From Symsagittifera roscoffensis (lineage: Eukaryota; Xenacoelomorpha; Acoela; Convolutidae): 64,000 nucleotides of DNA. The stretch is taken from NCBI RefSeq assembly GCF_963678635.1, contig NC_087066.1:27185453-27249452 (forward strand), written 5' to 3'. Each line of letters opens with the position of its first letter. Position 1 is the first letter of the stretch. Positions 22,559-34,729 of the stretch are shown here, piece by piece. Position numbers and translations under genes: made by a program. The notes under the pieces are model-generated. The model was not told where the DNA came from, searched no databases, and saw nothing but the letters and a program-made list of their open reading frames with translations.

Positions 22559-25500
22559 TCATCCTATGCGAGGTTTGATAACTTCATTGATCCAGTCCGC
22601 GTAAGCTGTCACTCGCTCTGCTCTGTCACCTGGTAGGTCGATTAGAGAAATGACTCCAAACAGACATAGTCCTTTCGCCTGGTGTGGTGGGTTTGTTTTT
22701 CAACAGCAAAAAGAGGCCCACCTAAAATACAAAATTTAGTTCTCTAAATGTCAATGTCACAATCAATTTTTTATGTTCATCAAAAATTATAAGACGAAGG
22801 AAACCAAAATGTTACTGAAATGTTACTTAAAATGTTAATGAAACAAATGAAACCAAAGAAAACTGTCATTTAAAAAAATCAATGGGTCAACTTCAATTGT
22901 AGTTTGCGTCTACTAACCAATTTACTTCAGCAAAATCCCTTGTCAAAAATTTCAATACTCTCACAAGTAAGCAACTCTAGCTGCTCCGAATGTTTAGCGC
23001 AAGGTCAAAAAAATTCCCATTTTTGTCAAAAAAATGGTTGTTCTAGAATAGGGTAGTTATAGCTCAAAACACAGAAAGCTCATTTAATCTTTGGTAATAC
23101 ACCTGCATCAAAAGCGCTAATCAGAGATTATTTTTCTACCAACTCACCACAAAAGTTGAGTACAAAACTTACCACAAATGAGTATTATTTTATTATTTTT
23201 GAGAATGTTTTTTTTAAATAAATTTCGCAGTTATTGGAATGATATGACAAGCGTTTTTCATTGATAATGTTCACTGAGTTGTATAACTTTTGACTTCGGT
23301 GTGTTGTGGTCAACACGGTATGGTATCCTAACGCAGGCAGTTGCAGAAACTGATTTCTAGATTGTAACTAGTGGTAAAAACATCAAATGTACTCACAGAT
23401 TAAATGAATGTTAGTGCCTTCCCTCTATGGGTCATCACTTAAAACCCATCCCTAAACTAGTTGATGCATACCTGAGTCTCTTTTCGCAGCTGCTGGGTAA
23501 GTGTAGCAAATATTGCGTGCTTTCACGTAATATTCTCCACAAGGTTCACAAGGTGGTTTTACACAAGAGCCTCGAGTGTATTCGAGCTCAGTGACGTCAA
23601 GTTCCTAATGTCGTACCAACAGGTTTCTACCTTTTTCCGTTATTAGTTTGTACAGATATTTTATTTTCTAATTCTAAAAAGCAAGCGTGTGAGTGAAAGC
23701 AAACTAAAATTAACATTTTAAGGCCTCTCATTATTTGCTTTTTAAGGCATATCTTGTTCCAATATTTTAAATTAAGCTCAAACTCCTCCTGAAAAAAAAC
23801 AGCTGGTCACAGTTTAGCAATGAATAAAAATAGCCCTAATTGTACATAATTAGCGGCAAATTTTCTTTTAAATTTTCTTAGAAACCTGTAATTGTTTTGG
23901 GTAAGGGCCCGTCCACCGGTCTACTGTCATTCCCATTCCAGCAATCTTTAAATTCTCATACTTTTTGCCCTCTATGCAAGGTCTCAACACGTGCTCTTTT
24001 TTAAACACGGGTTTGCTGAAGTTGATGTAAGCAATGTCATATATCTGTTTGAGCAACACAAATTTCGGATGAAGAGATAAGGTGCCTGACAAAACTCCTT
24101 TGGCAGATTTCTCAACTGGTAGCGATTTGTCGTCCGGGAACACTGGGAAGTTTTTGGCGGGGCGTGCTTTTCGGCCAGGTTTAGTCCAATCCCCATATAA
24201 AACTTGAACTTTGGGCTTTGCCTTAAAAACATTTCAATCAAGAGCGACATAGAAAAAACAGTTTATTCTCGTTATGGCCTCACGAGTTTGGCAACAAAAA
24301 ATCCATTTTCAAACAACACTGTAACTTCTGCATTATGGAACGTTTTATGCTTTCTAGTAAAGGTGTTTTAAAACACGGATAGAGCTCATCAAAATCTATT
24401 TAATGATTGAATAAAATTTGTTATAACTTTTGAAGCCCAAGATTATCATTGGACGATTTAAGGAGTGGGAAGAAGACATATATCTCCACTCAGGCATTTG
24501 ATACTCTAGTATATTTTTTTCAACACCTCCCAAGTGTAAAATTTTACAATTATTGTACAGTTTGGGAAAATTAGACGGAAAATTGTTATATTGGATTAGC
24601 ATTTTAGGGGTATAACATTTAAACATTTTAAAATGGCGCAGTCAAATGACGAATCTGGCATAAAGGGAGTACATTCATTCTGTCAAAACCACACAGAACC
24701 GCCCATCCCCGGTAAACATTCAGCAACATAGTCAAGGAGAACATAAGCATCAAGAATTCAAAAATTCTTTTGGGTCAGAGAATGGCATCTCGGGCGTTAG
24801 TTGAGGAAGCCCCTAAAGAAAAGCGAGGCTGGTGAGAAATATGGACAAAAAAAGAAGGTTTGACCATGCAGTGAAAGCACTGATCAAGATTGGAACCAAA
24901 ACAGTCCGAGCCTTGAGATTCGACGAAGACTTCCGAAAGATCAAATTCATGCTCTATACCACCCTTGGGGACGAAGGGAAACGAATATTCTCTCAAAAAA
25001 TCACTAGGGTAAAAAACCTTTCCGGTTTCCTTCCCTGAGCTTTAGGATTACTGAACTTAGCTTTTATAAAAAAAAAGCTCAATAATGCAATCAATCCACA
25101 TAAGCTCTTGAACCGAAAACAACGCGATAAAGAAAGCTTGGAACAATTTTGAAGAGCCCTGGCCGAAACAGCAAAATACGCGACAGATTCAGTAGCGAAA
25201 ATGACTGGATTTGCGACAACTTTATCATCAGCAAATTCAGCTGTAAAAAAAAGTCCGAGGGACATTTCAAGAAACTCAATTGTTTCGATGAAACTCACCT
25301 AAAGAAATGTAATTACGCCTACAGGAAGACAAAGATAATTGGCATTGGAATCAAATATTTATAAGGAACAATTATAAAAAAGAACAAGGAAAGAAATTCT
25401 GACACACAAAAAACGGTCGAAAACGGTCGAAAACGGTCAAAAACGGTCGAAAATGCCCTGAATGTTCCGACTGCCTTTTGAGGTTTCATGAGGAGTAATA

Positions 25501-28500
25501 ACAAAAAAAATTAAATATAAAAAAATAAAATGAAAATTTTTTTTTCTAAATTTTGAAATTTTTAAATGAAAATCATCCCCCACACGCCATGTAAAGTACA
25601 AAAAGATAGATTTTGCTCCTTTTATTATATCAATTATGGCATATAAGCTTTCTTTAATCAACTTGGAACGATTTCTAAGGCGGAGTAAATCTCCGCTTAC
25701 GCGTTAATAGCGCGAAATATATCGCGCGTTAATTGTTCCAAATTGGCCAAAATGGCAATCTTTAAACCCCCATAACTTTGCGAAAATTGGTCACAAGTGA
25801 AATATCTTTTCAAATTTAAGCTCAGCAGGACAACAATAGCTTTCGAATGATATTTAAAAAATCCGACAAAAATGGCTAGTTAAAAAGTCGAAATTTGTCT
25901 GAAGAAAAAAAACCCACCCCGAGCACAAATATTCCGTCACTTTCGTGTCGAAAGTCGAAACAAAAACGCTAAGTCCGGAAACGGCTTAATCCTCAAAAAG
26001 TTTCTTAGTGTTTAGTGAATCACATTTTAAACTATGGGTATTCTTCTTCAATTGCCGAAGTCAACTTAGTCTCTCACATTAACAAACTTCATATAATGGA
26101 AAATATTTAAAAAATCACAAGAAACTCAAAATTTGTGGGGTCGAGAAAGTGATAAATTTCTCTACTCAGGAGTTTATCTTTTTTCTACACTTCTCTATGC
26201 CCCTTCCTTAGGCGAAAATCTTCAATAGAATTGTTGTGTGTAAATCAGAAAAAAGTGGGTCCAAATTCACAAGTGAACCTAATGGTATCCAATTACGTCA
26301 ACTTCAGTAATCAGAGAGTATGAAATCAGAAGCTATGTTTACACTCAAAACCTTATATGACTAAATGGTTGTGAGTAAATCAGCCATTTCGATCAGAGAG
26401 CTCATTTTTAAAATCCAAGATCCGAGCAAACTGTGCTTGCAAAAAATACTTGAGAAATGATTAAATTATACTACTAAGGTACTGATTATAAGTTTTTTTG
26501 TCAAAAAGGTAGAGAAGTTTTTTTTACTACTAACCCAGTATCCCAATATAAAACAATATCTCTTCTGAAGAACAAAGAGAAAGAGTTTTCTTACAAAAAC
26601 ATAATAATATATATTGTCCTCCAGAAAATCTTTATAGAGAGCTAGAAGCGGATATACGTTCCTATTCAAGAGTTTGACCATCTGGTTTATCCTTTCAAGA
26701 CCGTTTTTTAGTTTATTCATTACGAAGCGCCAAAATGTGCATTTTGTGAACTGAAAGCAAACTGCGCAACAGGCCAAAATCAGATTTGTTGCGGAATCCG
26801 AAACATTGCTAATTGTTCCGACTTTCGATACGAAAGTAACGGAATATTTGTGCTCGGGGTGGGTTTTTTTCTTCAGACAAATTTCGAAATTTTAACTAGC
26901 CATTTTTGACAAATTTTACATCATTCGAAAGGTATTGTTGTCCTGAGCTCAAATTTGAAAAGATATTTCACCTGTGATCATTTTTCGTAAAGTTACGGGG
27001 GTTTACAGATTGCCATTTTGGCCAATTTGGGACAATTAACACGCGATATATTTCGCGCTATTAACGCGTAAGCGGAGAGTTAATCCGTCTTAGAAATTGT
27101 TCCAAATTTGTTAGAAGAAGCTATGTGCCTTAATTGGTGTGTTGCAGGGAGCGAAATCTATCCTTTTGTACTTTGTATGGCGTGTGGGGGGATGATTTTC
27201 ATTTAAAAATTTCAAAATTTAGAAATTTTTTTTTTGATTTTGTTTTATTTCATTAAATTTTATAATGTTATTACCGCTCCATAAACCTTAAAACGCGGTC
27301 GGAACATTCAGGGCTTCGCCCTGATACGAGCAGTCTTGTTTTCTTTGATTTTCTTTGCTGTGTTGAATTCGACAAATAAATAGCTAAAACACTGTACCAC
27401 TCAAAATTGCTGTACCAATTAATTTTTGCGGAATCTGGAACAGTTTGTGGAATCTACAAACAATTAAAAAAATATAAGTAAAGTAAGTTTGAGCTGTTGC
27501 GGAAACCGCAACCATAACCGGAATCCGCCAAGTGTACGCGTAATTCGCAAGTTGTAAGTGGAACCTTCATTTCTTTTCGGATTCCTGTAAGATATATAGT
27601 TACGTATTGAAATTACATTTTAAAAGTAAATTAAATTTTGAGGATCATCAGCGGGATTGTACAACAAATCAATCTCATTTACTGTCAACAGTTTGAGCTC
27701 ACCGGCTAAATCTCAAATGCTGACAAAAGATTACCTTTCCAATCTCAAATACTGAAAAAAAAAAAACAAGTAGTTTTCCGAATCCAGGAACATACAGACA
27801 CCAAATTGTGCGACAATCCAATGCACATTTTGGCCTCGTAATATTCTCGCGTGACTTTTTATGACTACAACGTTTGGTTTTATCTGACAAAAGCGGGTCT
27901 AAAATCCCATAGAATATTTTATATTCATTTTGTTGACAGCGTCCACTTCAGTTGAAAATTGTTATTTGACATACAAACCCCGCTCCAAGCTTATCATATT
28001 AGACAAAAACTTATTGCAAAACCACAAACTACAATTTCTTTGAAAAGAGGGAAAGAAAAAGCTTTTTTGAATGATCAACTTCTTATAGCTCCTTAGGTGA
28101 ATTTTTAGGAGTACAGTTTTTGGGGTACATTAGAGAAAAGCGGGCGTAAAATCAGTCTAAAATCACATTTTTTCAAGTAAAAATAATTGAGGGGGATGGT
28201 TTTGCAGAAAAGAGTAAAAAAAAACAGGTAAGAACAGTCGGAACAATTAAAAATTGGCCCCAAAACTAGCATGTTACATATGGCTTATATCACTATAGTT
28301 CCTCCAATTGAATCTTCGCAACGTTAAACTTTCTGGAAATCTGGAAAATATCAGAATCGCCTAGGAGGAGAAAAAATATTTCTGTTACAAACAGTTTGCT
28401 TCTTTGTTGGGTGTCCATGAAAGCAGTGGGCAGCTGTCAGAACCACGTCCTGGGCGATGATTGTGCCTCCACAGTATACTTCACCCACTTGTTTTCCGTA

Positions 28501-28665
28501 CGTTAATTGAGCTAAAATTTGGACGAAGAAACGTCTGTCGCCAATTGCATTGTATCCTCCGATTACGCGTTTTTCACTTGCCACGGAATTTTCCCAGGCT
28601 GAAAAAATGGACACTACAAGTGACATGACAATTAGATGTTGGATGATAACAAGCAAGAATCTCAT
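22559..28665 (-). CDS. Secreted trypsin/chymotrypsin-like serine protease (S1 family, 4 exons, one frameshift)
   Basis: Minus-strand exons inferred from GT-AG sites and phase: 28,665-28,393, 24,221-23,886, 23,604-23,472, 22,721-22,559 (stop TGA). Exon 1 has a signal peptide (MRFLLVII...), the activation site KR/VIGGYNA, and the catalytic His in VVLTAAHC. Exon 2 has GDW and the catalytic Asp in DIAYINFSKPV, then AGMGMT. Exon 3 ends within R-D-S-G, and exon 4 opens G-P-L-F, so catalytic Ser is in RDSGGP. The end (AYADWINEVIKP) matches the usual C-terminal helix. Two oddities. The residue at chymotrypsin position 193 is Arg, not Gly, and the usual Cys191 and its partner Cys220 both appear absent. 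Exon 4 is 163 nt and total length is not a multiple of 3: the frame slips by 1 nt in an A-rich run near 22,690-22,697, either an assembly error or a recent lesion. Intron 1 is 4.2 kb and TE-filled. Confidence 0.8.
24775..25370 (+). pseudogene. Possible retroelement gag fragment (in protease intron 1)
   Basis: Plus-strand frames give pieces reminiscent of gypsy/DIRS-type gag: NPHKLLNRKQRDKESLEQF, an in-frame stop, then RALAETA, and in a second frame ENDWICDNFI, similar in spacing to the gag pattern R-x-Q-x(3)E-x(4)F...L...D...I-R-D-x-(F/L)-I. It is broken by stops and frameshifts. Antisense to the protease gene. Confidence 0.35.
25411..25450. repeat. 10-bp tandem repeat (4 copies)
   Basis: AAACGGTCGA repeated four times (third copy GGTCAA), at the edge of the inverted-repeat arm that starts near 25,451. 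Confidence 0.85.
25451..27345. repeat. 1.9-kb inverted repeat (foldback-like) in protease intron 1
   Basis: The left arm (25,451-25,980) runs from CCCTGAATGTTCCGACTGCC through the palindromic core (ACGCGTTAATAGCGCGAAAT) to CCCCGAGCACAAATATTCCG. The right arm (26,808-27,345) is its reverse complement with roughly one change every 10-15 bases, ending CAGGGCTTCGCCCTGATACG. The 830-bp centre contains no recognisable transposase. A minus-strand ORF at 26,466-26,777 is unsupported. Either one foldback transposon or two insertions in opposite orientation. Confidence 0.75.
27350..28300. repeat. Dispersed repeat with GCGGAATCCG-type motifs
   Basis: Contains TGCGGAATCTGG, TGCGGAAACCGCAACC, CGGATTCC(T) and the phrase CATACAGACACCAAATTGTG. 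It matches 62,040-63,070 in the same order (AATGTACAGACACTAAATTGC; CATATATAGTTACGT). Mostly non-coding; part of protease intron 1. Confidence 0.6.
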
Positions 28666-29484
28666 TAACGAAATATGCTACGAGAAATTATTAGTTTGGT
28701 TGCTTTATTTGCCATGTCCAATTTGTAGCTTGGTAAGAAATCAAATGATTATAAACGTTTTTTTTTTGCCAAAAAGTAAAGGCGCGCAAAAATCACCGCG
28801 CTAAAACTCAAGAGGTCCGCGCAAATTTTTCATTTTTCCTTCTATCAGTTTCAACCGAATTTTTTGATTTTTTAAATTAAAAAAACAGCTTAATTTCCAT
28901 CAAAATGTATAGTAGATACATTGTCGTTGACCGTTTTAGACATATGGTTAAATGTTATCTTTCCCTCCCTCTCGCACGCCCATAGGCATAAATTGTATGG
29001 TGTAACGTATGGTTTAACAAAATAAAGCATAAAGTAAAGAAAGAACAGCCTAATAACCCAAGACTTCAGTTTTGGTGCCAATTTTGTCATTATGAACAAT
29101 AATTATAATAGTAAATTTTCGCAGATGGAAATTTGTAAAAAGGGTCAAAATTACGAGGAAAAGTTGTGGGCTTGGTTTTTTAGGGGATTAATTTGCACAG
29201 TTTATTGTTCCGACATTTAGAGAAAAGCTTCGAGTTTAGAATTTTTCAAGAGACAGATTTTGAGAAAACTTTAATACAGTCCGAACGATATTTATTATTG
29301 CTTGAGCTCAAAAACAAAGTAATTTAAAAGATTGTGGAGTTTTTTTTGTGATGTTATGGAGGTTTGAACTTGTCCACATCAGGTATATAACTCAATCGAT
29401 TTTCCAATTTTCTAAAAACGCAAGCAAAGGCTTTGAATACAAATTGAAAAATACTACAATTAATATTGATCACTTGTTCTTTAG
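28666..29484. other. Intergenic upstream of the protease gene
   Basis: AT-rich. On the minus strand a GCAAATAAAGC lies some 40 bp before the protease ATG and could act as a weak TATA-like element. Nothing else recognised. Confidence 0.35.
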
Positions 29485-29970
29485 TACGGTTGATTGTTCC
29501 GAGTTTCGAAGTGGTTCGGGGTATTTATTTTCTCCAGACGAATTTCGACTTTTTAACTAGCCATTTTTAAAGAGATTTCTTATATCAGCCAAAAGTTAGT
29601 GTGTTCTGAGCTCGAATATAGGAAAAAATTTAACTCTGACAATTTTTTGTGAAGTTAAAGGGTTAACGCTGGATATTTTTCATGCTTTGATTTCGTAAGC
29701 GAATGTTTTTTAATCCATTTTATGAATCATTTCAAACTGAATTGAGGCATGCTATTTTATCTGATGAGTACTTTTTTACATGGTAAATATATCAATCTGC
29801 ACGTTAGATAGCGTGTGGGGAACAGTATTACATAAAAAACTCGGCAAAAAAAAAGTAATTTTTAATTTTTTTTTGGAAAATTTATCGAATTTTTTTTTAA
29901 AATAGTACTCCGTTGACAGTGAAGGGCAGTCGGAATAATCAGGGTTTTGCCCTGATGCGAGCAGTTTTGT
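29485..29970 (-). repeat. CG-palindrome repeat, decayed, reverse copy
   Basis: Reads as the reverse complement of the family: TTGTTCCGAGTTTCGAAGTG, CGACTTTTTAACTAGCCATT, GCGTGTGGGGAACA, and the terminal CAGTCGGAATAATCAGGG with CCTGATGCGAGCAG. The central CG palindromes have largely eroded. Confidence 0.65.
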
Positions 29971-30149
29971 TATACTATAGGTCCTAATTCAGAATACGTC
30001 TTACTTCAACAAACATTGAACTTAAAAAGATGCTGCAGGCTTCAAAGTCTGTGTCGGGGTCTTATAGGATTTTTGTTCATCATTTTTCTGACTCCATTTG
30101 TCAGTGAAAATTGTTCGCAAACCTCTAATGTTGCAAAAAAAAATTCCAT

Positions 30150-31750
30150 CGTAATGACCGATGTCGGAGTGTTCGGAAATATGAAAACAATCAGAACATT
30201 AAACAGTGATAATAGAAAATAATGATGACAGAAGTGATGAAGCTGTGCTGTGATCGTCCCTGGTATACATATTTTTGAAATCGAAATCCCAACAATGCCG
30301 TGGCGGAACACTCGCGACTCTCTACTGCGATTAAGTTCTCAGCGATCTTATGAAGATGCAGTTGCAAAACGTCTTACTCATGGGTGGCACAAACAATTTG
30401 ATCGACCGTGCCGGCCACGATATCATGGGCAAGTATGAGGTAGCAGAAGAGATGGAAGAGGCGGTTTTAAAGCTTCAAGATTAGAATTTTAATGTTGGCG
30501 TAACGTCCCTTATCAGTCGTGACTGTGAAAGTTCTCTAACTAGGAGAGTCAGCAATTGCTACAGGAATCGGATGAGATGGCTTGAGACCCCACTTTTTCG
30601 AGCCGTTCATTTTAGTTACCGGAAGCACATTTGCGCCGACGGACTTCATCCTACTGCGAATGGGGTGTGCGAGCTAGAGAAAGGTTTCTTTGATGCTATC
30701 AGAAAGATTGAAAACCCTATGGCCGTCGAGAGCAGATGTAGATGGCGCTGATGAAAATCCCAGCTCAATAAAGAGTCAGTATGAGTGACGACTTATGTGA
30801 AAAAGGCTGTTATTTTTAATAGGATTCAACTGCAACCACTTTCAAATACAATAAATTGACGCTAAAACAATTTTGTGATGATGATGATAAGAATGTTAAG
30901 ATGAATAAGAATGATGATGAAAAGAACGTTTACGAAGTTACTTTAGTAATCACCTCGGTGTGCAAAACAAGTTGAAGCGCCTCATTATGTGCTATCGTTT
31001 GAATATATTCATGCTACTTGAACAAATTAGTTTTTCCAATAGTTGTCAGAGTCTTACACTGATTGATACAATTTATATCATTTGTTAGTGCTAGCTATAG
31101 TTTAAAGGATACATTTTTGATAATATGATCTTAACTTAACGACTAATTTCTTTACTTTTACAGAATTTTTGAAATTAACCATTAGATTGCTTAAAACTAA
31201 TTTAATCTTTTCATTTCAACTTGTGTCTGATAGTTGTTTTATATAATGCTGTTATGAAAAAGTTGCTTTTTCACACTTTTCGCATTGCTAGTTGGTTTCA
31301 AATTTTCCATATTGCCATTTAATCAAAAAGATTTGTTTTTATAAATAGTTTTTTGAATCAGTTTCAAGGCGGCCAAACGTCAATTTTAACGCTATTTATC
31401 AAGTTTTCCATAAGTTTTATTCGCCGCTTGAATTTAAGTCAACTGTCAATAGAAAACGGACATATAGTAGCAGCACGGTGCTGAACAAAAAAATTGCAAA
31501 AATGGACAATTGAGAATTTATTAAAATGTGGTAGCAATTTTTAACCATATTTTGCGTGAAATATTGATGATTTTGATGACCTTGAAACGTACTCTATCAA
31601 ATTTTTCATAAATTATGTTTACCGTTTGAATTTTTAAGTAAATAAATACTGGGTATATGATAACTATGCGGTGCTGAACAAAAAATACAAAAACTGCATC
31701 ATTGGGAGTTAATTAAAGTGAGTGTGTTAATTTGATGGTTTTGATGACCT
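30150..31750 (+). mobile_element. TE remnant carrying an SGNH-hydrolase-like coding segment
   Basis: About 30,246-30,765 encodes, across at least two frames, a PG-x-x-I block (IVPGIHIFEIEIPTM), then LLMGGTNNLIDRAGHDIMG (block III GxND-like, with N for D), VTSLISRDCESSLTRRV, and near the end CADGLHPTANGVCEL (the D-x-x-H catalytic block). This order is that of SGNH/GDSL esterase domains, which occur in some retrotransposons. TAG at about 30,482 and frameshifts break it. Non-coding sequence at 30,850-31,700 recurs at 34,730-35,650, so the mobile unit is larger than the coding part. Confidence 0.6.
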
Positions 31751-31758
31751 TGAAACGT

Positions 31759-32345
31759 AATGAGTGATGTCGGAGTGTTCGGAAATATGAAAACAATCAG
31801 AACATTAAACAGTGATAATAAAAAATAATGATGACGGAAGTGAGTAAGCTGTGCTGTGATTGTCCCTGGTATACACATTTTCTAAATCGAAATCCTAACA
31901 ATGCCGCTACTGCGATGAAGTTCTCAGCAATCTAATGAAGATGCAGTTGCAAACCCTCTTACTCATGGGTGGCACAAACAATTTGATCGACCGTGTCGGC
32001 CACGATATCATGGGCATGTATGAGGTAGCAGAGGAGATGGAAGAGGCGGTTTTAGAACTTCAAGATTAGAAATTTAATGTTGGCGTCACGTCCCTTATCA
32101 GTCGTGAATGTGAAAGTTCTCTAACTAGGAGAGTCAGCAATTGCTACAGGAATCGGATAAGATGGCATGAGACCCCACTTTTTCGAGCCGTTCATTTTGG
32201 TTACCGGAAGCTCATTTGCGCCGACGGACTTCATCCTAATGCGAATGGGTGTGCGAGCTAGAGAAAGGTTTCTTTGATGCTATCAGAAAGATTGAAAACC
32301 CTATGGCCGTCGAGAGCAGATGCAGAGGGCGCTGATGAAAATCCC
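31759..32345 (+). pseudogene. Second SGNH-hydrolase-like remnant, tandem to the first
   Basis: Starts GAGTGATGTCGGAGTGTTCG as at 30,160 and repeats the hydrolase segment with the same GGTNNL and ADGLHPNANG blocks, but lacks about 40 bp around the PG-x-x-I block. It terminates abruptly at CCGAGCACAAATATTCCG (32,358 on), the terminal sequence of the CG-palindrome repeat family, which marks an insertion or recombination boundary. Confidence 0.65.
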
Positions 32346-32399
32346 AGCTCAAAAAGAGTCCGAGCACAAATATTCCGTTACTTTTGTATCGAAAATCGG

Positions 32400-33238
32400 A
32401 CCAACAACGGGCAAAACTTAAGGAAAACAAAAACTTGTAAGAAACCTATAGCTTAAGAATTTCGGTTTAAGGTCACCAGCGCGCGCCTTCACTTCGTGGC
32501 GATAACCAGCTCTTGTATTCGTAAAAAATCCTTCTCTCTTCTTGCAAGCTTGTAATCGGTTTGCGCGACTGCTGCAGTGAGTTTATTGTAATTCATTTTT
32601 TTTGAGTTTTTCTATTAGCAATTGTTGCATTGCGGTTCAGTCCTGTCCCTCCTGGATGAATTATCTGAACTTAATTTTAGAAAAACTGAAACTTGACAAA
32701 ACATTTGAAACGAACAATTTTTTTAAAGTGAGAAAACGTTGTTAGTCTTCAGGCAAGGAAATCATGTTCGCAAAGATGACAACACTTTGTTTTGTTGATG
32801 GAGTGAAACCTAGAGTGATGTACATTCGCATTTGCTAACTTGTATGCGTACAAGAACCACTTATAGGAATAAGCTGATTTTAACTTATTTAAAGGCACCT
32901 TTTGAATACTTTTGCAGATTTTGTAATGAGAAGTAGGCTTATATGAACTCCAGAAGAATCTTGATAATATCAAAAAGACGACACTGTCAATTTTGCTTAA
33001 ATGTCAACTAGATCTTTTCGCACTAATTTTAATTTAATTGTACATGTTTTCGACTGAACTCAGAAACACGCTCTTTGTCAAATCGGTCGAGATATAGAAT
33101 TTTTGTGGTCCGAGCAAAGCTGTGTGGAAAAAGGAATAGCTTTCATAAAACCACTTTGGGCATGTTCTTGTTAATATGAGTGAATTCATTGGAAAACATA
33201 GATCAAATTTTTCTCTAAGACTGTTATTTTTAACTCAC
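32400..33238. other. Mostly unassigned; may hold downstream exons of the minus-strand gene at 33,353
   Basis: Minus strand: TTTTTCCACACAG at about 33,120 is a plausible acceptor. Joined in phase 1 to the exon at 33,353-33,239 it continues ALLGPQKFYIST and onward for about 27 residues to a stop. A further minus ORF (32,973-32,749) ends in a Cys-His-Cys-rich tail. Neither is strong enough to call. Confidence 0.25.
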
Positions 33239-33353
33239 CTCCCGTCGTGTCAGAGCTTTCGGTCAAATTCGACTTTCCAAAGTTTTTTGATTCTACAACA
33301 GACAAACCTAAAATGTTTACCAGAAGCGAGGATATTAGAAGGGACGATTTCAT
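33239..33353 (-). CDS. Putative first exon encoding a signal peptide
   Basis: ATG at 33,353 on the minus strand opens MKSSLLISSLLVNILGLSVV, a good signal peptide, followed by a short Ser/Asn/Thr-rich stretch. The frame ends at a consensus donor (GGAG/GTGAGT) in phase 1, as in the first exon of the mucin-like gene. The rest of the gene is uncertain (candidate continuation near 33,118-33,030). Could be chance; the combination of signal peptide and strong donor is what supports it. Confidence 0.4.
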
Positions 33354-33539
33354 TTTCTATCTAAATCTGACTGAATGTGAAATTGAGAAAGAAAAAACAC
33401 AATTAAAGTTTTTGTAGCGTTTTTGGTCTTTGCCTCAGTTTTACACCTGCCAAAATGTCTGTGGGATGGACAAGACGGCATATGGCAAACAAAATCAATA
33501 GACAAAAAATATTTAGCAGATGTTTAATTGAATAACGGT

Positions 33540-34720
33540 GAAAAAATAATACAAAATAATTGAATAACGGGCAAATATGTCAATAATTACATAAAATAAA
33601 TCAAAGCATTCACTGATACGTTCAGAGGCGATGTGGGTCATGCGAAGATGTGTTTTTGTAAATTTCGAAGCTCTCCTTATGCCCCAAAAGACCCTGAAGA
33701 GTTTTTGGAAACAGAACTTCAAAAATTTTTGTTTCACATTACCCAAATTAACCAAAGTTTGAAATTTCAGAGATAATATCATTTTTTTGCTACAGGTCAC
33801 CTGCGGTAATTGTCCCAATAGATTTTTTGTTGTTCTTTTAACGCAAGCAAAGACCGTGACTTCGTGAATTAGGAAAATACTACCAATAATCATGATCAAT
33901 TGATTTCTATTACGGTTAATTGTTCCGTGACGGATCATTTATGCTCGGAGTATTTTTTCTCCTGATAACTTTTTAATTGGCCATTTTGACAGCAATTTCT
34001 TAAATCAACCAAAAAAATTGCTGTCTTGAGCTAAAAAGATATTTCACTTGTGGCGATGTTTCGTAACGTTAAGGAAGTTAACTCGCTAAAAATTTCAAGC
34101 TATTTACGCGTAAGCGAAGAAGTAAGTGTTCCGAAGACTTTCGAAGAAAATGGAATATTTATGCTCGGTGTGGTTTTTTTATTCAGTCAATTTTTGCCGA
34201 TTGAATTAATAACTTGAAGATACCGACTTTGAAGAATTTATTCATACTGCTGAGAACGTAACGCGAATTACTTATGCGTGGCGGAATTATCCCACACTAC
34301 AAAATTGTTCCAAAGTGAATTGAGGCTAGCTAATTGTTCGTATTAATTTCGTACGAATGAAAGTTTTACAGTTTGATTTTGTCCAAAATTTAGAGGTTCT
34401 CAATATTTTCTTTCCCCAAAAAATTTTCGATATGAATTAAGTGACAGTCGCAACATTCAGGGCTTTGCTCTGATACACGAGCAGTCTTACTCATCGTATA
34501 AATCGTTCAAAATTGAATTGAGGCATGTTATTTGATCTATTGAATGTTTGCCAATTAATAAATATATCTCATTGTACTTTACATAGCGCGTGGATGATGA
34601 CTTTCACAAAAATCTGAAGAAAAAAACTAGTTTTCAATTTTCTTTTGAAAATTCAGTCATTTAAAAAATTTAGCAGTACACTATAGTTCATAAAGGGCAG
34701 TCTTGTTTAACATAATTGGT
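33540..34720 (-). repeat. Decayed reverse copies of the CG-palindrome repeat
   Basis: Recognisable pieces: TTGTTCCGTGACGGATCATTTATGCTCGG near 33,920, TTTTTAATTGGCCATTTTGA, TTACGCGTAAGCG near 34,103, a second ATATTTATGCTCGGTGTGG near 34,155, and CAGTCGCAACATTCAGGGCT near 34,445. At least two overlapping copies; no coding content. Confidence 0.55.
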
Positions 34721-34729
34721 GTTAAAATA

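Noticed and set aside
25149-25364. 71-aa Lys/Arg-rich ORF in the protease intron as a host gene
   Set aside because: Better explained as a frame of the decayed gag-like fragment.
32749-32973. Minus-strand 74-aa ORF with Cys-rich end as an exon
   Set aside because: No clean acceptor at its start and no family match; too weak to call.
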